A stretch of DNA of 64,000 bases from Haematococcus lacustris (lineage: Eukaryota > Chlorophyta > Chlorophyceae > Chlamydomonadales > Haematococcaceae): assembly GCA_030144725.1 (NCBI GenBank), contig JASKMD010000025.1, positions 620,001 through 684,000 of the forward strand, read 5' to 3'. Below the pieces are notes generated by a model. The model did no database searches and was not told where the DNA came from. It saw only the letters and a program-made list of their open reading frames with translations. Shown here piece after piece: positions 41,582 to 51,882 of the stretch. The position numbers and the translations under genes are program-made. Every line of letters starts with the position of its first letter. Positions within the stretch are counted from its first letter, which is position 1.

Positions 41582-41926
41582 CACTCCTACAATTTAGTCC
41601 CTGCGTTTGTCCCTGCGTTCTACCGACCTTGTCCGATCGGGCTGAAATTTTGATAGATGACAGTTTTCAGAAAATAAAACATATTTTTCAAGAAACATAT
41701 TTGGAAAATCCCAAAAGCTGTTGCGCTGTGGCCCGCAACCTATCCCTGCACTTATCCCTGCACCCACGCCCCAGGGCCACAGCGCAGCCGCCTTTGATTT
41801 TTTCAAAATATTTTTTCTGAAAAATATGTTTTATTTTCTGCAAACTACCATCATTTAAAATTTCAGCCCGATCGGACAAGGTCGGTAGAACGCAGGGACA
41901 AACGCAGGGACTAAGTTGTAGGAGTG
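41582..41926. mobile_element. 345-bp CACTA-type MITE
   Basis: Ends CACTCCTACAATTTAG ... CTAAGTTGTAGGAGTG, flanked by a 2-bp duplication AT (41580-41581 and 41927-41928). The first ~65 bp of each end are inverted copies differing at one or two bases, and looser complementarity continues inward so the whole element can fold back. The termini and subterminal TCCCTGCG words match the 20-kb element at 42965-62929, so it is a probable non-autonomous derivative mobilised by the same transposase. Confidence 0.9.
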
Positions 41927-41928
41927 AT

Positions 41929-42575
41929 TTGCGAAGTTATCCGCGGACTGTTGGCTGGGTGACCATCGTTGACTGCGCCATTGCTGACTGCGCTACTGGT
42001 CGCTTCCCTGCTACCCTGGACGCTTTGCTTATGGACGCTTTGCTCCCCCCAACAACGGCACGAACCTGCAAATGCAAAGAGTAGAAGGGAGACATATGAA
42101 TTAGTGAACTCATTGCATTGAGCACGACGTAGCCAAACAGCGAAGCAGTGTGTCAACTATATAGCTGAATCGCAGCCGTAGCTAGCGGCAGCTAGAATCT
42201 CTGCCTTGAGGATAAGCATAGAAACTCAGCCTCGCAGCCTTGCAGCCGCACTTTGCGGCCCCCATCAAGGTAGCCACGCGGCCACCAAGCCAACACTCGC
42301 CTTGCAGACAACATCTCAGCAGCTAGTTGCAGCAACGCGACGCAACTAGCAGCTCGCCTAACAGGTGTCCGCGCAGCCAACTCAGCAGCCAACTCCGCAT
42401 CCACACGGCATAGTACCTCGCCGCCAACTCAAAGCCAACTCCGCAGCCAAATCCTAGCCAGTACCTAGCAACGAGTCTCTCGTGGAGTCCAGCCACACAA
42501 CCTCGCAGCCAACTTCGCAGCCACACGGCACAGTACCTCCCAGCGAGTCTCATGGAGTCCAGCCACGCACCACCA
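41929..42575. other. Unassigned sequence with short direct repeats
   Basis: No gene supported. From 42330 to 42565 phrases such as CGCAGCCAACT, CACACGGCA and TGGAGTCCAGCCAC recur two or three times, giving loosely repetitive sequence. Confidence 0.4.
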
Positions 42576-42964
42576 CACTCACGATAAACAAGGACCGGTC
42601 GCGATTGGACCGACCATAGCTCATTGGAAAGAGGAGTAGAAGGCCGTTCGAACGGTACAAGTCTTACGCTAATCCGCGCAACCGTTGCGACGTAATTTGG
42701 CCGCGATTTTCTTCGCTTTCGTATCTGTACAGATGTCAGTCGTTCTTCATCTGCACAGCTGCCGCTAGTCGACATCTGTACAGATGCTGGCGATGTCGAC
42801 ATCTGTGCAGCTGCGGGAAGTCAACATCTGCACAGATGTCGTATACCGAAACCAACATCTGTGCATCTGCTGACGACGACATCTGCACAGATGTCGACTA
42901 TTGCATTCAATGCTTGGCTGTGCAGATGTTGACACCGACATCTGTGCAGCTGCTGACAACGACA
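42576..42964. repeat. Satellite leader and dyad repeat, interrupted by the 20-kb transposon
   Basis: Near-identical to 1004-1350: the GATAAACAAGGACCGGTCGC leader followed by CATCTGCACAGATG dyads. It stops at GACAACGACA, where the transposon begins. The dyad continues at 62930 as CATCTGCACAGATG, so removing the element and one CA restores GACAACGACATCTGCACAG. Confidence 0.88.
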
Positions 42965-43134
42965 CACTCCTACAATTTAGGCCCTGCGTTTCTCCCTGCG
43001 CTTTGGCCGACCTTGTCTAAATGGGCTGAAACTCAGCCAGTTGGTAGCTTATGATGTAAGGAATCCATCCCAAAAAGAATCAGGTCAAAAAAGTCAAAGG
43101 CTGAGGCTGGGCGGCCCGTGGCGTTTACGCAGGG
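42965..43134 (+). repeat. Left terminal inverted repeat
   Basis: Starts CACTCCTACAATTTAG and includes GACCTTGTC and a shared GGCTGAGGCTGGGCGGCCCG block. It pairs with 62760-62929 reversed, with roughly six substitutions or small indels over ~170 bp. Confidence 0.9.
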
Positions 43135-43920
43135 ACGGATGCAGGGATGGAGGGGGGGGCGCAGGGACAAACGCAGGGATGGAAGGGGGGGTGCAGGGAC
43201 GAGTGCAGGGACGACTTGGGGGCGCAGGGACGAACGCAGGGATGGAGGGGGGGGTGCAGGGACGAACGCAGGGACGAGTGCAGGGACGAGTGCAGGGATG
43301 ACGGGCGCAGGGACGAGTGCAGGGACGAGTGCAGGGACGAGCGCAGGGATTATGGGCGCAGGGATGGACGCAGGGATGAGCGCAGGGACGAGCGCAGGGA
43401 TGAGCGCAGGGATGAGCGCAGGGATGACGGGCGCAGGGACGAGTGCAGGGATGAGCGCAGGGACGAGCGCAGGGATTATGGGCGCAGGGACGAGTGCAGG
43501 GATGAGCGCAGGGACGAGTGCAGGGATGAATGCAGGGATGAGTGCAGGGATGACGAGCGCAGGGACGAGTGCAGGGATGAACGCAGGGACGAGCGCAGGG
43601 ATTATGGGCGCAGGGATGAGCGCAGGGATAAGCGCAGGGACGAGCGCAGGGATGGCGGGCGCAGGGACGAGTGCAGGGATGAGCGCAGGGACGAGCGCAG
43701 GGATGAACGCAGGGACGAGTGCAGGGATGGCGGGCGCAGGGACGAGTGCAGGGCTGAGCGCAGGGACGAGTGCAGGGACGAGCGCAGGGATGATGGGCGC
43801 AGGGACGAGTGCAGGGACGAGCGTAGGGACGAGTGCAGGGATGACGGGCGCAGGGACTAGCGCAGGGACGAGTGCAGGGACGAGTGTAGGGACAAGTGCA
43901 GGGACGAGCGCAGGGACCTT
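43135..43920. repeat. Left subterminal array (GCAGGGACGAGT units)
   Basis: About sixty-five 12-bp units GCAGGGA(C/T)GAG(T/C), with GGGC-type breaks where the period slips. Orientation is inverted relative to 61735-62760. In plant CACTA elements such arrays bind the element's accessory protein to bring the ends together. Confidence 0.92.
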
Positions 43921-44016
43921 GCATGACATGTCACCTTTGTGTATCCCTAACACTTGCATACTCTGTGTAACCCAACCATTTCAACCATGGTCGTGAAGTA
44001 TCACATTTAGTCCATG

Positions 44017-47000
44017 TCAATCCTCTCGATCTCTCTTACTGCGTCCACCCCTGCCACCACCCCTGCCACCACCCCTGCCACCACCCCTGCTACCACCCCT
44101 GCTACCATCACCGACTGGCTTTCGCTGGGTCTTGCCACCCTTTCCAGGCTCAGCCTCCTGCTCTTCTGGCTTTGCTGGTGGCCAGCTTACGCCTGCTGCC
44201 TCGTACCACTGCTGCTCCAACTGCTTCAGACCTGCCTCTGAGAAGTCTGGGACTTTAAGCCAATCCTCCACCCACATGGCGTCCTCTTCTTTCCGAGCTG
44301 GGGGCTTGTATGGGACCTTAGGCACGTGCTTGCCACCTGCTGCTTCCCCCTGCCATGCCGGCACCTTGGGGGTGCTGCCGGTCCTGGGCTCCGTGGTGGG
44401 CTGGCACAGGCTGTCAAACAGGCGGCCAAACTCAGCTATGTAGCAGGTGGTGTCCGACACAAAGCCAGTGGAGGCGTAGAAGTGCACCCGCACTGAGCCT
44501 GTCCCCTCCCTGCCCTCATCACCAGCATGGATAGTGTACCCACGCATCCCCAGCACCTGACCTGGCTCCAACGTCACCCTCACCACCTCCTGGGCTGTCA
44601 TCTTCTGCTGCAGGTACTCCTGAAGAGCAGCCTGGCACTCATGGCTCTTGCCCGGACCGTTCCAGAAATGCTCCACTATCTGGACCCACTTGTGGCTGCG
44701 GGGGATGAGGAGGATGCTGACCCGCTGCATGGCCATGATGAGCACCATGCCATCACGCCCTGGAATGAAACGCCACTGGATGGCGGGCGGCTTCTGCTTA
44801 AGGGATGGCTGCCGGCTGGGGGATTGCTGCCGGCTTGGGGATTGCTGCCGCCTGGGGGATGGCTTCCGCTTGGGGGATGGCTGGCTGGGACCTGCACCTG
44901 TACCTGCTGCCTGGCTGCTGCATGCTGCTGAGGAGGGGGCTTCTGGCTGGGGAGCGTCTGTCGAGGGGGGTTGGGGTGGGAACAGAGCTGCTTGTCTTGC
45001 CTCCTCCTCATCTGACCACGAAGGCCGCACATCCACATGCAGTGCCTGAGCTGGCACCAAGCCGGTAGCCCCTGTGGGTTTGCCGTTTTCCAGCATCTTG
45101 TACGGGTCGTTGCACAGGATGGTGCCACCACGGAGGGGGGAGTTGACCAGCTGGTTGGCCCTGGCCTGGAGGCGCTTCAAGCACGCCTGAGCCCACACCT
45201 TGGCAGCCAGGTGGCGTGCCTTGATGGTGGCATCCAGATTCTGGAACGTCTGCACCGCTTCCTCGGTCAGCATCCCCGCCATGGACACCTCGTCAGCCAG
45301 GCTGCCATCATGCTGAGGGCTGGTGAAGAGCAGCTGTTTGCGCTGCCCTGTCCCAAACTCAGTCACCACTTCCTGCAAGCAAGCAACACACCATAAGCAT
45401 GCGCCTTGTTGAGATGGTGTATGTGCGCATGCCAATGTTGTGACATGTAAGTATTGCGGACTAAGATATAGTCTTGTAAGGCTAGAGTTAGGGATAGGGA
45501 TGGGGACAGGGACAGGGACAGGGATAGGGACAGGGGTAGGGTTAGGGATAGGGTTAGGGCTAGGGCTAGGGCTAGGGCTAGGGTTAGGGTTAGGGTTAGG
45601 GTTAGGGTTAGGGTTAGGGTTAGGGTTAGGGTTAGGGTTAGGGTTAGGGTTAGGGTTAGGGTTAGGGTTAGGGTTAGGGTTAGGGTTAAACTGAAGGGCT
45701 CAACTCTGCACCTGAGCTCAACCGGACAGGTTAGCTATCATTTGAAGCAGTTGTTCTCACCTCCGTTCCCTGCACCTCTCCCGGTACAACCTTCAGCGTC
45801 CCATCGGTGTTGACAGCGCTCTCCTTGAAGATGATGCGAGCGTAGTGCATGGCCAGCGTCAACAGGGCCCAGAGCTCCTTGGCGATTGGCATGATGTCTT
45901 TTCCAACCACCGTCACTGCATAGCCCTCCTCCTCGACCTCAGCCTTGAACTCCTCCTCCTCTCCAAGCTGGAACTCCCTGCAGATAGCGTTCCTGAAGCG
46001 AGGCCCCATCCATGACAGGGTGCCCGTCTTGCCCTTCTTCTGAGGTGGCTCTGCACCCTGCATAAAATTCACAAGGCCCATGATGGTGCCGTTAGATCTA
46101 CACAACTCGTATGTAGAGTGTGCAAGGCATAGGTGACTTGCAGGCATGTAAGTCATGGAAGTTTAAACATGATGCCTGTTATGCAATGCAAGTAAATGAC
46201 AAGTGACATGCTGCTTTGTCTCCACTGTCAAACCTTGTCAGCCGCCGCCGCCTTGTCTTGCTGCTTGTGCATCTTCAGGTCAAACAGCCCCTCCATCATG
46301 GCCTCCATCCTCTCCACCGTGGCCTGCAATGCGTCCAGCTTTTGCAGCTTGGTCTGCATGGCGTCCAGCTTTTGCAGCTTGGTCTGCATGGCGTCCAGCT
46401 GATGATGCTTGGGGAGCATAGCCTCCAGCTTGGCGATACGCTCCTCAAGGGCCTGAATTCACGACATTGGTTACTGTCATTGTCAATGCTCTTCACATCA
46501 TCAACATGTATGATGCCCCATATGCTGTGATGACTCACAGCTTGGCTTGTCGAGTCTCTCTCGGCTGCCGTCCTCTTCTTCTCTCCTCCCACTTGGCTGG
46601 TTCCCTACAATCACACATTCAATGCATGTTCTGGGTCTATGTCCTCACAACTATCTAGATGCACCACACATCATTAACGTCATTATGTGATGTACAACAC
46701 ATATGGACATCAAGCAATTTCGCCCAATTACATGCACAGTCATGCGTATTAGCTCATCAGGCTTAATGAGTAGGTGCCCATTATCCATGGTTATGCAGAT
46801 ATGAGCGGTTTTCCATACACACACTTAGACCAACCTCTGCATCACTGTCACCGATAGTCAGGTCCAAGGGTCCTTGCTTCGATGCTGGCGCGCTCAGCTG
46901 TGCCTCCTCGCCTCTCTTAGCCACCCGGCCTGCCTGCAGTTATACAAAAATGCAGGCCATGGTTTAGTGTCATGCGCTCACCTGCGTGTGGGGGTGGAGG

Positions 47001-50000
47001 CACGGTGCTTGAAGCCTTATGCATGCATGATGCGCACGATGAGCATAGTGTGCATGCTGCATGTGGTAATCAAAGGTCAATTGACATAACTCGATCCTCA
47101 TCCTCCCATCGTCTGTACGCATATCTGTTGGACAACACCTTGTTCTCTTCGGCAGCGGCGTCCTCCCACTCGTCACTAATGTTCACCTACGATCATCATT
47201 CACAAATGATGTATCCTGCATGTGCATGTTGCGTTGCAATCATGAAATTGCTAGTTATGGGACCTATACTCACAATGCTTGGCCACCCCTCACAACGTTG
47301 CACCGCGTCCTTCCAACACATGCGCCTCCCAATCATGCCCTTCTCAGTGTTGTTGTCAAAGTCAATCTCGGTAATGAAGTGACTGCAGCGCATGCCTTAG
47401 GTTAGGTCACCTTACAAGCCATGTGATGTATATGCCAGGCAGTGCCATTGCATGGTATATTCTTTCACACCTTGTAAGCGCGGACTCACCTTGTGCGCCG
47501 CTCGGTTATGTAGTCAATGTGCACCAGCATGCGGTCGCCACAACTCCAGCAATCTCCCTGTGGTGGGCAAGCACCTGTCTGCGACCGCCACAGCCCATCC
47601 CTAACATTCTTCTTGAGGAAAGCCTCGAGCTTCCTCCACAGGGGAAAGGGGATGTTTCCGGGCTGCATGTATGCAGAAGAACGTGGCACTGATCACATTC
47701 ATAACACTGCAAAACCCCTTCATGTTCAACTCACCGTGATGGGGTCATAGTACACGACCTTCCGCATATCCACGTAGACAGCTGCCACTGTCCAATGGTT
47801 GTCTGTAGGGTTGAAGGGGATGAGGATCAAGCTTGCATCTCTTAGCTGGGACATGCCCAACTTCTTCAAAATCTTGCTCCTCTCCTTGTAGTGGTCCATC
47901 GCCCTGTCCGCCGCCTCCTCATTGTCCCGGATTCCCTTTCCCACATGGCTCTGGAGGATCAAGAACTTTCGTTCTTCCTTGTTGAAGCGAGTAGCCTGTA
48001 ATGACATACCACCATGCATGGTACCTTTCATCCTCTGTTCAATCATCGTGCACACACTCTTCTTCCATGCTACTAACATGTCAACCTGTGGTGTTTACTC
48101 CACTCACTTGGATCAACTCCATGGCCACGTCTAGCGCATTGCCATTGATACTCTGCGGCTCATATGTGGTTGGGTCAAAGAACCTTGAGTCATCGACATA
48201 GTATGGGGGAACGCCCTGCAATAGCATCCACACAGTCAGAACTAATACAAGTGTATGTGTCCGTTTGATTGCTGTCAATCTCAAATCTATGCTCCCATGC
48301 TCCCGTGCTCCTACCTTCACCACCTTTCTTGCGCCTGCGCCAGGCGTTGCACCGCCCTTGGGGGCACCTGCAACCATACCAATTCCCACCACATGAACAG
48401 CAAGCGTGAGAGACCCCGCTTGCCTAATCCATCATACTACTAAAACCAACATGTAGTGACTTTCCTAGACTATACCTGGGTTGGGCTGAAGGGCGGCCTT
48501 GGTAAGGGTTGGTTGGGCTGGGGGGCAGGCGGTGGCAGGGGGAGTGACGGATGATGAGGGTGGGCGGTTGGATGAGGTCTTGGCCAGGGAGAGGGCTGGT
48601 GAAGGCACAGTGGAAGGGGTTGGGGCAGGGGCTGGGGTAGCAGCAGAGGTGGGCAGGCCACGTGAAGTCGTAGCTGCTGGGGCCATGCGAGGGGTGGGGG
48701 AGCGAGTGGGCGCCACCGCCTTGGATTGGGTAGGGGCTGGTGGGGCTGGGGGGCAAGTGGGGGCAAGGGGGGTCACGCGTGGTGTGGCTGGGCGGTGGGA
48801 TGAGGTCTTAGGCAGGGTAAGGGTTGGAGGAGGGGCTTTGGGAGGGGCTGGGGCGAGGGATGGGGCAGGAGCTGAGGCAGGCTGGACAGGGGCAGGCGTA
48901 GCTGATGGGGCCATGCGAGGGGTGAGGGTGGGAGTGGGCGCCTTCGCCTTAGATGCAGCAGCCGGCGACCCTGTGAACACGATGCAAGCACAGTTCGTGT
49001 GATGCATGTTGGGTGGCATGCTATTATGAGATGTGCATGCAGCACACAATTACATATACCTAGCAAAGCGTGCTTGTACTTTGCTGGAGAGGTCTCCTCT
49101 GCCTGCTGCGCATCAACCTCAGTCACTGGAGGTGGGAGGGTGACCTGCATTACACCAGTAGTGCAATTGTTGATGACTAGATCTGGCCAAGGTTGACTTC
49201 ATGCCCTGTCAACTCACCTCTGTGTTTGACACAGTGGGTGTCTGGGATGGGAGTGGGGGGGTGCGTGTCTGCTGCAAAGACGCCTGCACATATAGGGGTA
49301 CACAATGAGTCATCACATTCACGCCAAGTTTGCACCCCTCACCCCCCTGCACACCTGCATGAGTAACATGACTCACCTTGGGTGACCGTTGCTTCTTGAC
49401 CTTGAGGGTCTTTCCACTCAGCAAGCTGACCATCACACACTTCACTGCCTTCACCGTCTTCTTCAGCTCATCTGTGAACTGGATGGGGGCCTCTGCACTC
49501 ACAATCACCATCATGATTGTCATGCTGTGAGCCTCCTAGGGTACTCATGCGTGCCTAGCTAGCACCTACTTGACGTCTCATACACATGGTACAGCTCTGC
49601 TAGGCATTCCATGCCTTGTGGCACTGCACCACCTCCCTCTTTCCCCACGGCTGACAGGCCGGGGAAGTTGTTGGTGGCCACCACGTAGGAAGCGACCCAC
49701 GTGTCCTGATCCTCCTTGCTCATGCTGTTGTACTGGATGCGTGCCCTATCAACCATCCTGTGCATGCACACATCCAGCATGTATGCATGCATGTGGCTGA
49801 CCCTATCAGACTGTTGCATTGTCTTGAAGCTGGCACACTCACTTGTGCACTGCTGCTGTCATCGCTGCCGCTGTTGGAGGGTTGGCGCTGTTGGCCAGGT
49901 TTATGCCAGTTATCATGGCGCCTGTGATAAGCTTGAATCTGGGCTGGTCTAAGGTGGCATCCTGCATAGCACATTGTAAGTGGACGTTGTTAGCAACCTA

Positions 50001-50164
50001 GACACCAGTGCTTCACAATCGATTGGCTTTACCCTGAAATCGATCAACACTGGGAGGATTGCCGCCACATATGTGGACAACTGCACAGTTTCCCCGGAGG
50101 TAGATGTGCCATTCATATCGCCCGTTGTGAACACAGCCGGAAATGGGGCGCTTGCAGACGACAT
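44017..50164 (-). CDS. Ulp1-like cysteine protease gene with coiled coil and beta-helix-like C-terminus, ~18 exons
   Basis: Starts at ATG 50164. Exons with plausible GT-AG ends: 50164-50033, 49961-49843, ~49758-49572, ~49523-49379, ~49287-49219, ~49143-49062, ~48972-48476, ~48370-48318, ~48226-48115, ~47997-47736, ~47667-47490, ~47397-47277, ~47189-47142, ~46932-46833, ~46608-46550, ~46451-46233, 46057-45761, 45372-44017. The 48972-48476 exon is Pro/Ala-rich. Ulp1/SENP-like (C48) signatures: His in FNPTDNHWTVAAVYVD, Asp in VVYYDP, then Gln and Cys in PPQGDCWSCGDRM. A heptad coiled coil follows (LDAMQTKLQKLDAMQTK). The last exon has LEPGQVLGMRGYTIHAG...RVHFY, similar to the end of 2OG-dioxygenase/cupin folds but without an obvious HxD, then a Gly/Arg tail. 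Likely cleaves SUMO or ubiquitin-like conjugates, or the element's own proteins. Could be two genes. Confidence 0.58.
45540..45688. repeat. Interstitial TTAGGG telomere-like array inside an intron
   Basis: About eighteen perfect TTAGGG units (45577-45688) are preceded by degenerate GGGCTA and GGGACA hexamers (45483-45576). The array lies between two exons of the minus-strand protease gene, where the transcript would read CCCTAA. Confidence 0.95.
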
Positions 50165-50478
50165 TGATTGACGATGATAGAACTGGTCTGCGATTAGTGG
50201 TGTGCGGTGCAGCTGTGTAACCTGAACGCAGACTTGTCTTCGGCGATGCTCATGCAAGTCGTGTTCAAAGTAAAGTTATTGCTTGCACGTTCCCTTCGTT
50301 ACCGTAGACTTGTTACCTGGATTTCACCTTTAGCTAACCGTGTAGCCCTGCCTTTTTTGAGCATTGTGGGCGTCAATATTGTGCTACATGACTTGCAACA
50401 TGGAAACCACGCATGTGCAAGCGCCCGCCAGCGATCCTATGGTCGGAGGCGGTACACACCTCAGCACGGCGTCTGACA
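50165..50478. promoter_or_regulatory. Divergent promoter region between cargo genes
   Basis: The only gap between the minus-strand protease gene (ATG at 50164) and the plus-strand paralogue (ATG at 50479) is ~314 bp, so it must hold both start regions. No clear TATA box was identified. Confidence 0.45.
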
Positions 50479-51615
50479 ATGCAGCGCTCAGTTATGGGGC
50501 AAAACGGGGTCGAGCCTGTCGTTGTAACAAGCGGCGGTGATTTTGTACGGCCCGGTCAGGGTAGCGAGTCCAGCCCAATCACCGAAGAGTCCCGTGAGAC
50601 GTGCTTGGCGACTTGTGACTTCCTGGCCCTCAGCATCGACTCAGAAACTATCTACACGCATCTATCACCTCGCCAGTTGGCGGCTCTGTATGGACGTCGG
50701 CAGCGTCTATCGCTAATGCTGACCCTGGAGCAGCGACTTGGGCCACACGCCATGAGGTGCAGAGTGGAGGGGGTGATTGGGTTCCTGGGCTACTGTGAGG
50801 CTGTTCACAGCGTGGAGATCAGACTCGTCATGGACGAGTACACGGATGAGGAGCCCACCTATGAGCAGCTGCCAGTGGGGGCCTGGTTGGCGGAGAGGCT
50901 AATATCCAACTTCCCCAACTGCCAGGTGTTGGGTATCAAGCCTTTCATAATGCTGGACTCAGAGCTGCTGGAACTCCTCAGCCACCAGCTGGTTGTGGGG
51001 CGGATCAAGCATGTGGACATCCAAACAGCCATCCTGACAGACAGGGCAAGTGATGTTCCTTATGAGTGGGTGGAGCCAGCTTTGGGGCTGACAACCTTGA
51101 TAGCCACCTACCTGGGCCCCCTCCCCATCTCCCTTCGTGACCGCACCTGCAACCTTGTGGAGCTGAGTGTCACTGAGATGAACCTAACAGACGTGGGCAA
51201 CCTACCACAGTCCATCTCAACCCTACTGATATCTGACCTCACCGTCGTCCTGCCAGAGCCGGATATGGCGGCCTTGAACAGAGGTGTGGCAGACCTCAGC
51301 TCAGGCCGGTTCGAGCGTCAGTATATTGGGATGCTGGCCATGGCATTCACAAGGAATGCAGGATGTGCACAAGTAGCAGCCCTGAAGCCCCTGGTGGGCC
51401 GGTTTAGGGAGGCCCTGGTGGAGGTGGGGGAGCCAGGCATTGATGGCAAGCAGCTGATACAGCCGCTTGTGGTTGATGCTGTGATTCCAATGTTGAAAGG
51501 GTGTGCAGGGGTCGAGTTCAGGAATGCCATGTGCACGCTGTATTCATGGCACGAGTGGGCAATCAAGAATGCCATGGCGCCGGGTGCGTCGTTCAGCATA
51601 CGTTATGCGCACTGA
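50479..51615 (+). CDS. Cargo protein 1 of unknown function (paralogue pair)
   Basis: An intronless ORF. The ATG at 50479 (MQRSVMG) is preferred over 50413 because the similarity to the next gene begins near it. The ~378-residue protein has Leu-rich segments with alternating hydrophobic residues (LISNFPNCQVLGI, IKHVDIQTAI, LVELSVTEMNLTDVGNL, ISTLLISDLTVVLPEPD) that suggest an irregular leucine-rich-repeat-like solenoid. No catalytic motif, signal peptide or membrane segment is evident. Its neighbour at 51883 is a clear paralogue with the same blocks (PTYEQLPVGAWLAERL, ALKPLVGRF). Lack of introns sets both apart from the other genes of the element and suggests capture or retroduplication. Function unknown. 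Confidence 0.68.
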   Translation: MQRSVMGQNGVEPVVVTSGGDFVRPGQGSESSPITEESRETCLATCDFLALSIDSETIYTHLSPRQLAALYGRRQRLSLMLTLEQRLGPHAMRCRVEGVIGFLGYCEAVHSVEIRLVMDEYTDEEPTYEQLPVGAWLAERLISNFPNCQVLGIKPFIMLDSELLELLSHQLVVGRIKHVDIQTAILTDRASDVPYEWVEPALGLTTLIATYLGPLPISLRDRTCNLVELSVTEMNLTDVGNLPQSISTLLISDLTVVLPEPDMAALNRGVADLSSGRFERQYIGMLAMAFTRNAGCAQVAALKPLVGRFREALVEVGEPGIDGKQLIQPLVVDAVIPMLKGCAGVEFRNAMCTLYSWHEWAIKNAMAPGASFSIRYAH

Positions 51616-51882
51616 CATGCTTAGTCCTGGGTCACAGTGACATGGAGTGGGCTTGGATGGACAGCATGAACTCCAAGGATGAGTGGTCATGGATGTAAAC
51701 ATTGAAAGATGTTATATCTTGAGCACCACTGACTCCAAGGTTCCCTACAACGATTGCATGCCCTAGCTCAGCGACGGAGCCATGATATGACGTTCATTGG
51801 GCGTTCATAGCATGCCCATCATATCCATTGTGTGTGCAAGTGCATGGTGCAAGCCTTGCGGCCAGTCTGCAGTACAAGCACG

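Noticed and set aside
43033..43996. Long ORFs across 43033-43996 and 61699-62917 (Arg-Asp-Glu-Cys or Pro-Ala-Leu-Val repeats)
   Set aside because: They are the transposon's 12-bp subterminal arrays, a multiple of three, so all frames stay open without being coding.
45577..45688. A true chromosome end at the TTAGGG array
   Set aside because: Coding exons of the same gene lie on both sides and the array is only ~110 bp long.
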